The notes: generated by a model not told the origin, from the sequence alone. 64,000 nt of DNA from Lineus longissimus (GCF_910592395.1 NC_088310.1:16499501-16563500); one strand, 5' to 3'. Shown: positions 43,801 through 55,990, numbered from the stretch's first letter. Program-made: numbers and translations.

Positions 43801-46800
43801 TCATCAATCATGATGAAAGTCGTGATATTGCGTGAACTACATGTACTTTAAAAGCCAAAAGTCTTGTTACTAATTCTTGATATCAAAGACTACAGAGAAA
43901 TATATTCTTGGCGGATTGCAACGTGCTGTCCGACGAAACTTTATAAAACCTACAATGCAGGGCTTGAGCTTACACAGGAGTCAAACTAAAGTCTTGACAA
44001 AATCTCAGGAGTCCTGTAACAGCTTTCTACATGTTCTGACGTAATAGTTTTAAATTTGAGGGTCCTGGGCCAAGTTTCATGCTTCAAAAGACACATTTCC
44101 GGTGTTATTTCAAGCCCTGACAATGTATGCACGATGCAATCCGAGAGCTTCGCCTTCTATCACATGTGGAACAGGTCAAACAGGGACAGCTTTGTTGATG
44201 TTGATTTAAAGAATTAGATTTATCCACCGTACAATGCCATGGGAAAATGAATGGTTGACCAAAAATACATTATTCAACAGTATGTAAACCTCTTCTATTG
44301 TTGATCTGCAGGGAGCATGAATGGACAACCCATGGAACTTGTGCCACAAATGTAGCAGAAATGAGTAATGAGCACAAATACTTCAACAAAGGTCTTCAGC
44401 TTGGTTCTAAGTATAATCTTCTCAAGTAAGTCAGTATCTCAGTTGAAACCCTTATTATAATCATGAGACTTATATAACGCAAATCCAACTGGTTTCAGTC
44501 GCTCAAAGCGCTTCACATTATTACCCCTAGCTATTGACCTGTCCATTCTTGGTTCAAGCTCTACTCTCTGGGAGTATTACAGTTCCGAGCTGCAGCTATA
44601 CAGTGCTCAGGACTAACATTCATAGTGTGCCAACTCTGCCAACTATATGTAGGTGCCCATTTTACTCTTGGGTGGAGAAAAGAAATTAGGGTATAGTGCC
44701 TTGCTTAAGGACACAAAGACGAACTAGCAGTGACCCTCCCAAGTTTTGAACCCATGACCTCCAGATTATGAGCCCGGTGCTCTAACCACTATGCCACTGA
44801 TGCCTGTTCATCGATATTTCAAATCAAACCCTGAGTTCCTTTTATCCGAGATATACAATGCCATGTAGTTACGGTACTGTGACTCATAAGGCCAGAGTCC
44901 TCTATTAAAACATGTGTACATTACATGTACATTGTTGTGCATAAGTTTTGGTAAAAAAAGTACTCATTGGACCAATCAATCTGCACAAAATTTTATATGT
45001 GTCAAGAAGAACCCTTTGCCAATAGCATAATAAAGTTTAAAAACATTCCAATACCGATTGCCTGAGAAAAAGAGATTTCCGTACACCATATCCATCAAAA
45101 CGTCACTGGCGCATTGATATGGCCCTGTCAAAGTACAAGTTCTAAACTGACCAGTGAGACCACATTTTCTTAAATATATTATCAAAAAGCATAATTCTGT
45201 GATGGCCTGACTCTGTAGATTAAGAATCAACCACAGATTGAGAATTAATTCCACTTTGGTCCATCCCAGCCATGTATTTACCACAACTGTGCCACACTTC
45301 CTTGTCGTGGATGAATACATGTCTCTGCCCATAAGGCTGAGTTCACATGTCTCTTGTGATATGACTCTTTATGAACAAACAAATAATTCCCCCCCCCCCC
45401 CCGGAGTGACCTACATATATGTCACGATATCATGTTTTACCCACTTGTAATTGCATGACTTTTTTCAATTCTTGAACTATTATTAAAAATTTCATGGTAA
45501 AATGTATAATTTCAGTTTGCTGCAAGTTGGTGGTGTTTCGCCTGACGACCAACCATATAAGGTAGGTTATTTCTGGTAAATGGTTAAGAAGAGGAGAAGT
45601 TAATCCATACTACATTTGGAAAGGAATTATCCAGGGTTCATGATAAATATACCTGCTCCGATTGGTTCATATCTCTGGAGCAAGAAGATGAAAATGAAAA
45701 CGTAATGTACCCCATGGGAACAACTTTCTCCAGTTACCTTAAAGGGGTACGCCGTTCGTAATTACTGGTGGTCCAGTAAATGCCGTAGTGCGTTTATCAT
45801 ACATGCAAATTTGCTGAAACTTGGTATTTATAGTATTTGTGTATTTGTTTGCACGACAGCAATGCTGGAATTTATGCTTGTTACCTTTTGACGCAATTGG
45901 GAAGTTTCAAATTCAATTACAAATTTCAAATCCTTAACGAACGGCATAGGCCTTTAACGTGCCTGACCAATTTTGGAAAGGATTTGGCGACAGTATTCAA
46001 TGGGACTCAAGTTATTTTTGTAACTTAACCAAAAATTAAAGTTAGTGGAGAATTGTTTTGTCCAATATTACAAATCGTCACCCTGCCACGATAATTGCCT
46101 AACTCATTTTAGCTACTTTTGAGAAAACAAGAAAAAACAAATTCAAATCTCACTGGGAAGTTATTTATTTACTATTTGTTGGAAAATGGTACATGATAAT
46201 ATGACAATTAAGATACAATGAAAATGGAGAGTTAGATGAGATAAGGAACCTTTTTGAAATGCTGTCTGCCATCTTGGTTTTTCGGGTTAAAAATGCCTAT
46301 GACGCATGATATTTTCCTAGTTAGGCAATTATCGTAGGAGGGTGATGAAATGTACATGTATACCAATGTACATGTATACCAGTGAGTTGGAAAATTTGGT
46401 TGACTCTTGGTGCAAATTATATTTCCCACAGTCGTTCTTACATAAGAATTGTTGATGTTTAACTGGTTTGATTATTTTCCAGCTTCAGACTATTGTGAGT
46501 GTAATCGAGAAGCAACTGCAAGTGTCTGTGAGGGCACAGTGCTTTTGGAATAAGGTATGACATGTTGGAGGAACTGCAGTGGTCTAGTGGCACGGGTCTC
46601 TAGGCTCATGGTCAAGATATCTCCAGTTCAATCCTCAGTGTCAAAGACCCTCAGTACATCCGCATAAGATCAACAGTCAGTGCCATCTCCTATGGAAATA
46701 TTCGGCACAGGAGCAAAAATTTCTTGAGCAGACAAATTGTTTGGAGGTTTCAGACCATGTGAATTGCAGGTTTTGGGGATAGTAAAGATTATATTTAGCA

Positions 46801-47635
46801 AAAAAATTGGGATGATGAATTCAATATGAAAGTATCATTCCCTTTGTTGAAGTTTTCATTGGATTCTGTTGGATAAAACCTGCGATATGGAGAATTTGGT
46901 AAACCTTATGATCAGTTGTATGGAGTTGTCTGTTTTTAAAGTTGTTACAAAATTTGTTGCCACACAAGTACACAATAACCATTTGGAATGCAAACAAAAA
47001 GAATTTCTTCTTAAAAATGCAGTTATTAAACATTTTACACAAAGTTTGACCCCAATGAGTGCCATAGCATGACACTTGTCCATGATACCACTCCGACAAG
47101 CTGTATTTTATTGTGTAAAGCTTTATTACAGTGCATCTCACCCTTAATCTGGCAGTTAACCCTTTATGGTGGTCAGTTCCACTTGGTCATGTTAATCATG
47201 TCACCCCTTCAAAAATAACATAGTTAATAATCGACTCGTCTGTCCTGTTAACTCTTCAGCTGTACTATTGGCCACTAATTGTACATACTGAAAACCAGGT
47301 AAAGAGTTTGTGAATATGCCCCTTATCACTTTGATGTAGACTACATTCCATTTTAGCGGCCAAAATTTCATGGTTAATCCATCGGAGTTGTAATTTTTGT
47401 TGTCAAGTTTTTATATGCTTGCATTTGCCTCGTTGCAATATTACTCGGTTTAAACACATGTTACAGTAATTGCTCTAACTTTAATTTTCAGTATGAACAT
47501 AAACTCTACATTGGCGAGATACATGTCTGTCTCAGTAAGAATTTTATGCTCATTGATTGTCCATCTGATGAGTACCTGAGATTTGAGGAATGCTCTTTTA
47601 AGGAAGACATCTTCTACCCGGAGATAGTTCATTAG
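40866..47635 (+). CDS. RNASET2: Ribonuclease T2 family, secreted; nine coding exons, 243 residues
   Basis: Exons: 40866-40927, 41418-41508, 42090-42148, 42685-42760, 43505-43572, 44312-44425, 45516-45561, 46483-46554, 47492-47635. All junctions are GT-AG and the phases agree. RNase T2 enzymes cut single-stranded RNA in lysosomes or after secretion. A signal peptide (MASQTRRTTLHLSILIFLF) precedes the mature chain. The active-site boxes are TWIIHGVW (His68) and FWEHEWTTHGTC (Glu122, His126). The family lysine before His126 is threonine (Thr125). Other marks are WPQTRC, a likely N-glycosylation site in NQS (Asn85), the conserved NC...PFN...I segment, and late cysteines at 192, 209, 219 and 230. 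Human RNASET2 has 256 residues, so the length fits. An acceptor at 40831 shows that the start exon follows a 5' UTR intron. Introns 6 and 7 carry a SINE and two MITEs. Confidence 0.92.
40961..40995. repeat. (CT)n microsatellite in RNase T2 intron 1
   Basis: TCTCTC repeats with one CG interruption, about 35 bp. Confidence 0.9.
42473..42647 (+). mobile_element. MITE family M1, copy 3
   Basis: Ends CAGTGGAACCTCCCTTAGCG and TTCTATTG, with TA on both sides. It lies in RNase T2 intron 3, about 37 bp before exon 4. Confidence 0.85.
44459..44803 (-). mobile_element. tRNA-derived SINE in RNase T2 intron 6
   Basis: Same family and orientation as 2553-2888. The head is at the right end, with the reverse of TAGTGGTTAGAGCACCGGGC. 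The B box is degenerate (reverse of GGGTTCAAAACTT), so this copy is older. Confidence 0.75.
45743..45953. mobile_element. TTAA-flanked MITE in RNase T2 intron 7
   Basis: Ends AGGGGTACGCCGTTCGTAAT and ACGAACGGCATAGGCCT, with TTAA at 45739-45742 and 45954-45957. It is a complete relative of the element at 503-1537. Confidence 0.8.
46075..46348. mobile_element. Inverted-repeat MITE in RNase T2 intron 7
   Basis: The left end TCGTCACCCTGCCACGATAA and the right end TTATCGTAGGAGGGTGATGA are imperfect inverted repeats that continue through ATTGCCTAACT. About 274 bp, non-coding. Confidence 0.7.
46571..46640 (+). mobile_element. Decayed tRNA-like SINE head in RNase T2 intron 8
   Basis: TGGTCTAGTGGCACGG (A-box-like), followed about 35 bp later by CAGTTCAATCCTC (B-box-like), resembles a tRNA promoter. 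The body after it is not matched elsewhere in the window. Confidence 0.45.
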
Positions 47636-47910
47636 GTCCAAGCAAGAAAATGAGAAGTCATCTGATCCTCAATCTGTGATGCTGCTGCACTTCATTTTGG
47701 ATAATTCAGCTCTACAAAATATTTTTGCTCTTTTAGCCATTTAATTACTATGTGGCTGGCAAACACAGTTCACCCAGCCTGATATCTCCCATTTTGAACT
47801 GTAATCAGAGGTACTCTGCGCCGTTAGTAGCCTCCCCTTATACCTCTGATGAAGTACATGTGATTTCATTCAAGACAGGCTGAACCTTAAAAATAAAGCC
47901 GACAAAAAAA
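47636..47910 (+). promoter_or_regulatory. RNase T2 3' UTR and polyadenylation signal
   Basis: The first AATAAA after the stop is at 47892-47897, inside the left inverted repeat of the MITE at 47876-48111. Confidence 0.5.
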
Positions 47911-48111
47911 TGGCCACAATTCCAAATTCCATGTACATGTATTTCATGGTAAAATGTAACAAATATCAGAAAGTAGAAGTTACAAGCTTTCTTTTAACAC
48001 CTACATTGCCAGCCTATTAGCACGAGTGACTGAGTACCATTGTCTCGAAAACCATAGGCAGATTACAGAATTGTTATTTTTGGGCCGGTTTCGTTTTTAA
48101 GGTTCATCCTG
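47876..48111. mobile_element. MITE with CAGGCTGAACCTTAAAAAT ends
   Basis: The left end CAGGCTGAACCTTAAAAATA and the right end GTTTTTAAGGTTCATCCTG are inverted repeats. TA follows on the right only. 236 bp, non-coding. Confidence 0.7.
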
Positions 48112-48266
48112 TATACCGCATGCCTCTGTTCACAGAAAACCTCACGAAAATTGATCTTATCTTTGTATGTATTGTACACCGTATGTGTAAGGTGTACAAA
48201 CCAACATATGGTGGACCCTTTCTTCGAATACATATACACCACTTTCCGTGGCCACTGCGCTGCTTA

Positions 48267-48478
48267 CAGTCCTAATCACAAATGACATCCATCCCGCTTC
48301 GCGTCATTGACATACAACGTACACTCGAGTTGTGCGTCAATGACGCACCAGTGATGACGCACCAGTGACACGCTTATCTCTATGTTTCGTGTAAATTACG
48401 TGCGACCTATGTGAGAATTACGCTCTCAGTAGCATGTCGATGATGCGAATTTAGGGGTGACAATTGTGATTTGGACTG
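48267..48478. mobile_element. MITE family M3, copy 1 (TA-flanked)
   Basis: Ends CAGTCCTAATCACAAATGAC and GTGATTTGGACTG, with TA on both sides. A 78-bp internally deleted relative is at 61753-61830. Confidence 0.8.
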
Positions 48479-49864
48479 TATATGTAACGTATTTGAGAAC
48501 AGCTCCATATGGTTTACCCTTATAATCTTCTTCGGTCGCTGCATAAGTGTAATGTAAAATATATTGTTGTTTTTGAATGAGACTTAAAAATGCTAAAGTT
48601 GCCAAGATTGTTTGACTTGGCGATTGATAGCAATGGTTTAGCTTTGTGTACTGCCATGCTCTATGAAAGGACGTACGTAGCAGTTACGTAAGTGCATGCT
48701 GTATTCTTAGCTTCATCAACAGTTGGTGTGAGGGAGTCTGGGTTGGCGTGGTGGTGTCCAAATCTTAAGGGTCAAGATGGATCTCTTCTGTTCCGGCTCC
48801 TGCTGTGGAGACATGACCACCATTGAATATTCATAGGTTGGAGGTTCCAGACCTATCAATTAGACGCGTGCATGTTTTTAACTATCAAGTACATATTTGG
48901 AGAGGTATTGAAAAGATATTTGGTGTGGCCAGTCTATAGATATAAAGAAATTATTTGATGAAAAAATTAAATTTGATTGAATTTTGCTAATTTGGCAATA
49001 GGGGCAGTGTTTTGAGCTTTTTCTGCCAGTTGGCTGAAAAGAGTGGAAATATCAATGTTTATCCAATTTGTCGATTATCAAAAAATTTCCGTGGTCAACT
49101 ACCAGTTTACTTTTCACCATTTACTTGTCCGACTGTCCGGAATATCGTATCAAAATTTCAGATTCACAACCCCGCGCAGTATTTGATGCGTCGCGGTCAA
49201 ACATTGACAATTTATCTGCTAAAAGGCTTAAAAAATCAATGGTGGTCTTGTCTCTGTGAATGATGTTTGCCACTGAGTACGTACACAGTCTTGAGTGTAG
49301 GTGACACTTACAATTCTTTGGGGGTTTTCACTGAAATGTGAAGGTTTTTTTTCTGAGATTATTTAATTTGAAACCCAAATTCTTATGCAGTAAAGTTAAC
49401 TACTCATTTAGCAGGGCTAATTTATTGCCAAAGTTTTATTCATTTGTACTTATCATGACCTGCATTGACATTTTCAATCGGACTATGTTGGATGTTAAAA
49501 CTGCCAGAAAAATCGATACCTTTCCTAGAATTGGTTGGGTAAAACATTTTAATCATAAAACATTCTCAAAAAGGCTGAAGATATTGAAAATAGAAGCTTG
49601 TCCAATTTTGTTATCACCAAACACGTGATCATTTACTTGTAAGTCATTACAGAATATGCCTGTTTATAAGAGGTTTATTCAAGAGTATATTAAACTGGAT
49701 AATAACTGAATCACATGCTTAATTTCAGGAAATTCCTAAATCTTGAAAAACACAGCTGCACATTTTTTTTCGGTCTACATGTACAGTAAAGCTGATTACT
49801 AGATTTACTATACTGTGATATTTGCTCAGGCTGATATATCATACATTCCATGTTTTAACTTCAG
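48479..49864. other. Intergenic, nothing recognised
   Basis: Several reading frames of 60-96 codons occur on the + strand, but none has splice context or a recognisable domain. Confidence 0.4.
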
Positions 49865-49890
49865 GACAAACATGAAAAGCTATTGCAATT

Positions 49891-50193
49891 ATGCTATTTG
49901 CCATGCTGATCTACCGTCGTTGTGCGTATATCCATCCTTCACCCCCGATAAACTCCCCCCTGATCGGCCGTCAGAAGGGCTGTTACTTTATCGTTACTGA
50001 GATCTTACCCCAGGAACGGGTAATTCTGGTAAGATCTCAGGAAAACCTCTTTACAAAGGAAACCAAAAAACTGAGACCGGGCAATATCCTGGTGACCCCG
50101 GAACCTGGAATTGGCCTGGTCAGGGATATTGTTGATGGTCCTGCCTTGAAGTGTACTTTCCAACAACAGAGGTGTCGACAGTGTAAGATATAA
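49891..50193 (+). CDS. Hypothetical 100-codon open frame ended by the Gypsy LTR
   Basis: The frame (MLFAMLIYRRCAYIHPSPPI...) matches nothing I know. It runs into the Gypsy LTR and stops there; joining the flanks across the target duplication would add only about six other codons before a stop. Two hairpins lie within it. A coding role is unproven; an alternative frame (49815-50000) is also open. Confidence 0.2.
   Translation: MLFAMLIYRRCAYIHPSPPINSPLIGRQKGCYFIVTEILPQERVILVRSQENLFTKETKKLRPGNILVTPEPGIGLVRDIVDGPALKCTFQQQRCRQCKI
49997..50040. repeat. Perfect 13-bp inverted repeat (hairpin)
   Basis: CTGAGATCTTACC at 49997-50009 and GGTAAGATCTCAG at 50028-50040, with an 18-nt loop. Confidence 0.8.
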
Positions 50194-50324
50194 CGCAACG
50201 AAGTGATTCGTGTGATAGTTACTGTATTACTGAAGACTACAAATAGGTAACAAACTCACCAGCTACACATTCATACATATTCATGAAACCACTCGGCATT
50301 CCTCGTCAGGTAGCATACATAACA
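50182..50324 (-). repeat. Gypsy 3' LTR
   Basis: 143 bp, near-identical to 54569-54711. Its terminal TAACA differs from the other copy's TTACA by one base, so the end-inverted repeat TGTTA/TAACA differs between copies. Confidence 0.9.
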
Positions 50325-50522
50325 TCTTTCCTTCTAAAGTGTTCTTTTACCAATGAAGCACTGACTAATACATAAACTTCTAACCTAAATCTAAGTATAA
50401 CTCACAAACCAAATAAAATGGAACTTCCACGAATTTGCATAACATGCCAGATGCCTGTACCGGCACACAAGTGTTTGTTTATGATAATTATAAGAAGTGT
50501 TTATGTTTCATGGCTGGTCTTG

Positions 50523-53500
50523 CTAGAGATCTAGTTTATCAGGTGGCTTGCTTGTTCGCCCACTCCTTGTAACATATCCCGGGGTGTTGTTTATGGTTGG
50601 AATGGGCTCAGCAACTGCAGCCTGTGGGGCCACGTTGACATCAGTGTGATCATTCGCAGGCGCATGAGGCGGGTCCCCAGACGTATACATTACACGTGGG
50701 CGAGTCCCTTCGTTGGGAATGTTATTTTCGCGGGTTTGAAACATGTGACGGCGGTTACGTCTGAACGATTTACCCTCGGGGGTTTGAATGTTATAGCTCC
50801 TCGGCACATCAGGCAGTTTGTCTTGCACCGTCCCATATTTCCACTGTCCTCTCAAGGTCCTGAAACGAACTGCATCTCCAGGATGGATGTCAGCATTTGT
50901 GCTATTACTAACACGCTTGTCATAATACTGTTTCTGGCGGTTTTGACGGTCTGTGAGCTTCTCATGAGCGTTATCTACCACTTTTGGTTTCAAGAGATTG
51001 GGGAGAATTGGCAATTTCGAATTCAATCGGCGTGACATTAACAGTTGCGCCGGAGATTGTCCAACCCCGTCGAGTGGTGTGTTGCGGAAATTAAGTAACG
51101 CTATGCTGGGATCATCGCATGATTGTTCGCATTTCTTGAAGATGTCCTTTATTGACTGAATAGCGCGTTCAACCTGTCCATTAGACTGGGGGTAACCAGG
51201 GCTGCTGGTGGTATGGCGGAATCCCCAGGCCTTGGAGAAATCGGAGAACTCGCGGCTTGAAAATTGAGGCCCATTATCGCTGATGACGTCATTAGGGATG
51301 CCAAATCTGCTGAACGATGCTTTGAGAGCCGTAATAACAGACTGGCTTGTCAGCGTGGGAAGAATGCACACTTCCGGAAACTTAGAGAAGTAATCCACAG
51401 TCAGCAAATATTCCTTGCTCCGATATTCAAACATATCAGTTGCGACTTTACTCCACGGGAGGTCTGGAATGTCATGTGGTATCATAGGTTCAGCCGGTTG
51501 GGATTTCCTCGCTGTCTGGCAGGCGGTACAGCGTGATACGGTATCCTCAATTTGTTGACCCATTCCGGGCCAGAACAGAATGTCTCGGGCCAATTGTTTT
51601 GATTTAACGATGCCCATATGAGTTTCATAAATTCGTTTGAGCAAGTTTGCGCGCAATGTCTCTGGTACTACGAGACGATCGCCTTTGAACAACAGGTTGT
51701 CCGCTAATGTGATTTCGTCGCGATACGGGAAGTATGGAGTTAGTTCAAGTGGTACATCCTGTTTGTCATCTGGCCAGCCTTGCATCACAGTGTTTTTTAG
51801 AGACTGTAGAGTTGGGTCTGCGTCCGTGGCAGATTTAAACTCCTCTAATTTGGCATCGCTGATGTGACTGGCAATGTTCAGCAAGTTGACCTCGATTTTG
51901 TCATCGAATAGGTCTTGCGGGTTGGTGTCGGATACGAATGCGCGTGATAGAGTGTCAGCTAGAAACATTTCGCGTCCCGGGCGGTATACCAGTTTCAGAT
52001 CATAGTGCTGTAGGCGTAACCTCATGCGTTGCATACGGGCTGAGAGTTTATGTATGGGCTTTGTCATGATTGCCAGTAGTGGCTTATGATCTGTCTCTAT
52101 TGTTATCGGGCCTTTTCCGTAGACGTAATCATGGAATTTCTTACATCCGAAACAAATCGCGAGCAATTCTTTCTCAATGACGGCGTACATAGATTGCGTT
52201 TCATCCAGGGCCTTAGATCCGAACGCCACTGGATGACTGTCTTGAATTAAGGCTGCGCCTAATCCAGATTTACTGGCATCAACCTGAAGCGTGATGGGTT
52301 TATTGACGTCATAGAAACTCAGCACGGGCGTGTTTGTGATCAAACGTTTCAGTCTCTTATATGCTCGGTCTTGGAGATCCTCCCAATGAAATTCGACTTT
52401 TTCTTCGAGGACTTGACGTAGTGGTTTCGTTTCTTGTGAGAGGTTGGGGATGAATTTCGCAAGATATCCCACCATGGCGATGAATCTCCTAATGTCCTCT
52501 TTACATGACGGTGTCGGCATGTTGGTGATGTCACTTACGCGATCCTGGCTGACCTTTAGGCCATCACCTGAAAATATATGTCCGACGTAGTCAACTTCGC
52601 TGAGGCCTATTTTCGTTTTAGCGGGGTTGAGTTTTAACCCTACTGCGCGTGCTCGCTCCAGTACGGTGCGTAGGCGATTATCGTGCTCGGCTTGTGTGCG
52701 GCCGTGTACGACGATGTCATCGACGACAATCTCAACCCCTTCGAGGTCACCAAATAAATCCGACATGACTTTATTGAAAATGTCACCACTCGTGGATATA
52801 CCAAATGGTAACCGAAGGAAACGGTAGCGTCCCCACGGCGTGTTGAAGGTACAGAGCTTTGAACTTTGCTCATCAAGGCCAATTTGCCAAAAACCTGATT
52901 TAGCGTCGAGTGTACTAAATATCTTTGAGCCGGGCATGCGTGCTGCGATTTCCTCAACTGTTTTCGTCGGATGGTGAGCTCTGCGAATCGCTTTGTTCAG
53001 TTTGGATGGATCAATGCAAATTCTCACCTTATTGTTTTGTTTTCGAACGACAGTCATACTATTGACCCATGGGGTTGGTTCGTTTTCTTTGATCACTACT
53101 TTCAGGTCCTCCATTCGATCCAATTCGGTTTTGACGACGTCCTCAATCGCGTACGGGATTTTACGGGGTGGATCGACGGACGGCTCAACGGTCGGATCTG
53201 TGAAAAGATGGTAGTTGCTCTGAATACATCCCAATCCTTGAAAGACATCCTCGAAATCCTTGATTTGCGATATCGAATGTATGCGCTTCACTAAGTTCAG
53301 TTTATCGCACGTATCACGGCCTAGAATTGGTTGGGCATTGTCAAGGATTTGAAAGGTGACGTCCAATCCGTTAAGATTCAAGACAGTTTCGCCGACAGGC
53401 GTAATCCTATGCCCCGAATATGATACTAATCGGCACTTTGGGGGTGTGTGTGTTGCGTTCAGTTTCTTGAAAAACTGTAACGGTATAATGTCGGCCTCGC

Positions 53501-54524
53501 TGCCGGTATCGAGTTTGAACGATATGGATTGTCCTTGAATGGTAAATGTTTCATGCCATCCGACGTAGTTGGCTGGTGTAACTGATACCTCGCCGATGAA
53601 TAGCGTGTCCACGTGGGGACCATGAAAGTCTGGCTCATAATTGCGATGATAGAATTCTGTGGTAGGCCTACCGTTATTACGTGATTCCAGGGTTACGTCA
53701 TGAATGCTCGATGACGATGGAGCTTGAGGACGTACGCGTTGTTTCTCTGATCTTGCCAGTGTGCGGCAAGATGCTTTGAAGTGGTTCATGCGGCGGCAAT
53801 ATCCGCATTCCTTGCCGTATGCCGGACATTGTGTGTAGTCAGCATGAGCTTGTCCGCCACAGTTTCCACATTTTTCGGATTGTGATCGTTTGTCAAATGT
53901 TCCGCGATGTTTGTTTCGGCTGCGATCATGGGAGCCGCGACCGTATGCCGTACTATTTTGGAATGATCTTCCGACGGCGTCGACGTCTTTTTCTTTCGTA
54001 TCAGTCAGCGTCTTAAGTTGATTAGCGCTTGATTCGCTAATGCGACACGTATTGACACACTTCTCCAGGGTAAGGTCCTCGATCTGCAGAAGTTTCTCGC
54101 GCGTGGTCTCGTCACGGATGCCGCAAACGACCCGGTCTCTGAGTAGAGAGTCTCGTAGAGCGTCGCCAAATTCACAGTCCTTGATAAGTTGTTTCAACTC
54201 CGTGAGAAATGAGTCAAATGATTCGCCGTCTTTCTGCGTCCGAGAATTGAATTGGTACCGGATAACTGTGATGTTCCGTTTCCCTTCACAGAATGCGGCG
54301 AATTTCGCCTTCAGTGGCGCGATCTGGTCCACGTCTGCCTCGGCGAACTCCATCGTGGCGTGAACCTTTTGGGCCTCCGAAGACGTTACACTGGACCACC
54401 TCAGCTTTATCGGCGACACCCGATGCTATGCTGTAGACTTCGAATGAACGTATCCAATTTCGGTAGTTAGCTTGAAGATTGCCTTCAAGGCTTAACTGCG
54501 CTGGTGGTTTTAGTCCTGACATTG
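50523..54524 (-). pseudogene. Gypsy gag-pol with one frameshift in gag
   Basis: Gag starts at a MSGLKPPAQLSLEGN frame (ATG near 54524) and shifts frame near 54389, where several expected codons also seem lost (VQCNVF then EAQKVHATMEF in another frame). The following frame is open for 1298 codons. It holds two cysteine knuckles (CGNCGGQAHADYTQC; CGYCRRMNHFKASC, about 185-215) and protease LDTGSEAD (about 303). Reverse transcriptase FSTLDAKSGFWQ is followed by VVDDIVVHG (about 566). RNase H has DASKSGLG (about 716). The integrase zinc finger has CTACQ, and its acidic triad is in TDMFEY, SDNGPQFSS and NGQVERAIQS (about 995, 1049, 1086). The frame ends at 50523 after a polar tail. Pol looks functional; gag does not. 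Confidence 0.9.
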
Positions 54525-54568
54525 TAGGTGTTTCCGATTGCGGGCGAGAGCTGACGTCTCTGACACCA

Positions 54569-54711
54569 TGTAAGATATAACGCAACGAAGTGATTCGTGT
54601 GATAGTTACTGTATTACTGAAGACTACAAATAGGTAACAAACTCACCAGCTACACATTCATACATATTCATGAAACCACTCGGCATTCCTCGTCAGGTAG
54701 CATACATTACA
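54569..54711 (-). repeat. Gypsy 5' LTR
   Basis: 143 bp, followed by the target duplication GACAG at 54712-54716. Confidence 0.9.
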
Positions 54712-54943
54712 GACAGCACAGGCGTGTCTCGTGCTAGAACCATTTTATAGCTGCAATGTACATATTTAAAAACTGTTATGAGAAATGAAATGAAACAATC
54801 TCAGTGCGTTGTCCCAGCACATTAACGACTGTTCATTAGCTTTTTTCAACATAAACTTTTGTTCGTGCAAACTGTGATTTTGAAATATTTTTAGTTTACA
54901 GTTTGCATACTGCGGGTATATAAATTAGAGATCTACATTTGTG

Positions 54944-55097
54944 TACACAAAGGGTCATATAATGAATCTTATCATGAAAAACCAATGGTATGTGATATAT
55001 ATTATGCAATAAACAAGAAATACACAAAGGGTCATATAATGAATCCTATCATGAAAAACCAATGGTATGTGATATCATATTTTACAATAAACAAGAT
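54944..55097. repeat. 77-bp direct tandem duplication
   Basis: TACACAAAGGGTCATATAAT begins at 54944 and again at 55021. The units match through ACCAATGGTATGTGATAT and then diverge slightly. Confidence 0.85.
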
Positions 55098-55099
55098 TA

Positions 55100-55988
55100 T
55101 TCAATAATATGTTTTGTTATGTTCATTACACAACAGTGACATTTGTTGTGAAGTTTTCTTGTGAAAGCAACATGGCTTGATGCATGACATGAGTGTATGC
55201 ATTTTCCTAAGCAGCAGTAATATTCAAGCGGATTAGCAAGGACCACCTAATCATATTATTCATGGATATAGTTGACTCTCCATTCAGTTTCAGGAATATT
55301 TGATAGGCGGTGCTGTACATACACACCTGCTGTCCATCTGGGTGGGATCTTTCAACATGCTGCATACTGCCTACCTTAAAGGAACTCTATAGTCAGCGTC
55401 TTTTTTGTATTATTCCCATTATTCGTCACCCTTTAATTGCCCTGAACTTTTGGAGGAAAGGTAAAACAGATTCTATGCCAGAACTTGTTGCCATGCCGTG
55501 ATAAACAAGACTGTCTCTGTGAGAAACTGCCGGGATAAGCTTGTGACATGTGTGATGGACTTTCCCTAATTGGGCTGAAGATGGAGACACTATATGCATG
55601 TAAAATTCCATTAAAGCCCTTTGGTAGTGGTGTGACAGCGGATATAGTCCCCCTGAAGTCATAGTCCGGTAGCATTGTATTTGACCAATTAAGCAGCATG
55701 ATCTATTGTACCGCTAACCCTAACCAAAACATTTAGTAATGCGGGCTATTGTTACACGGACTATCAGCCCTAGGACTACTATCCCTTGCACAGTGGTACA
55801 CATGCTCACTAGAGCAAACACAAGAGAATGAATTGATCACTGGATTGTGCTTGTACTCCAGCTCAAATTAACTTTGCTGGAGGATGTGACCCCTAAAACC
55901 TAAGGTATAGAGGGGGAAAAAGATCAGTTTCCTATGTTGGACAGGTAGCAAGTTATGGTCATTTGTTGTATGTAATAGCAGCTATCTT
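55100..55988. other. Intergenic, nothing recognised
   Basis: Only chance reading frames; no repeat shared with the rest of the window was seen. Confidence 0.4.
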
Positions 55989-55990
55989 TA

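Larger units (their letters stand above)
50182..54711 (-). mobile_element. Compact Gypsy LTR retrotransposon, 4530 bp
   Basis: Two 143-bp LTRs (TGTAAGATATAACG... ending TAACA or TTACA) are flanked by GACAG (50177-50181 and 54712-54716). They differ visibly only at one base next to the end (50321 versus 54708). On the reverse strand a primer-binding-like TGGTGTCAGAGACGTC follows the 5' LTR directly, and a purine tract AGAAGGAAAGA precedes the 3' LTR. Gag-pol is nearly intact, with one disruption in gag. It is young by LTR similarity. Confidence 0.95.
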
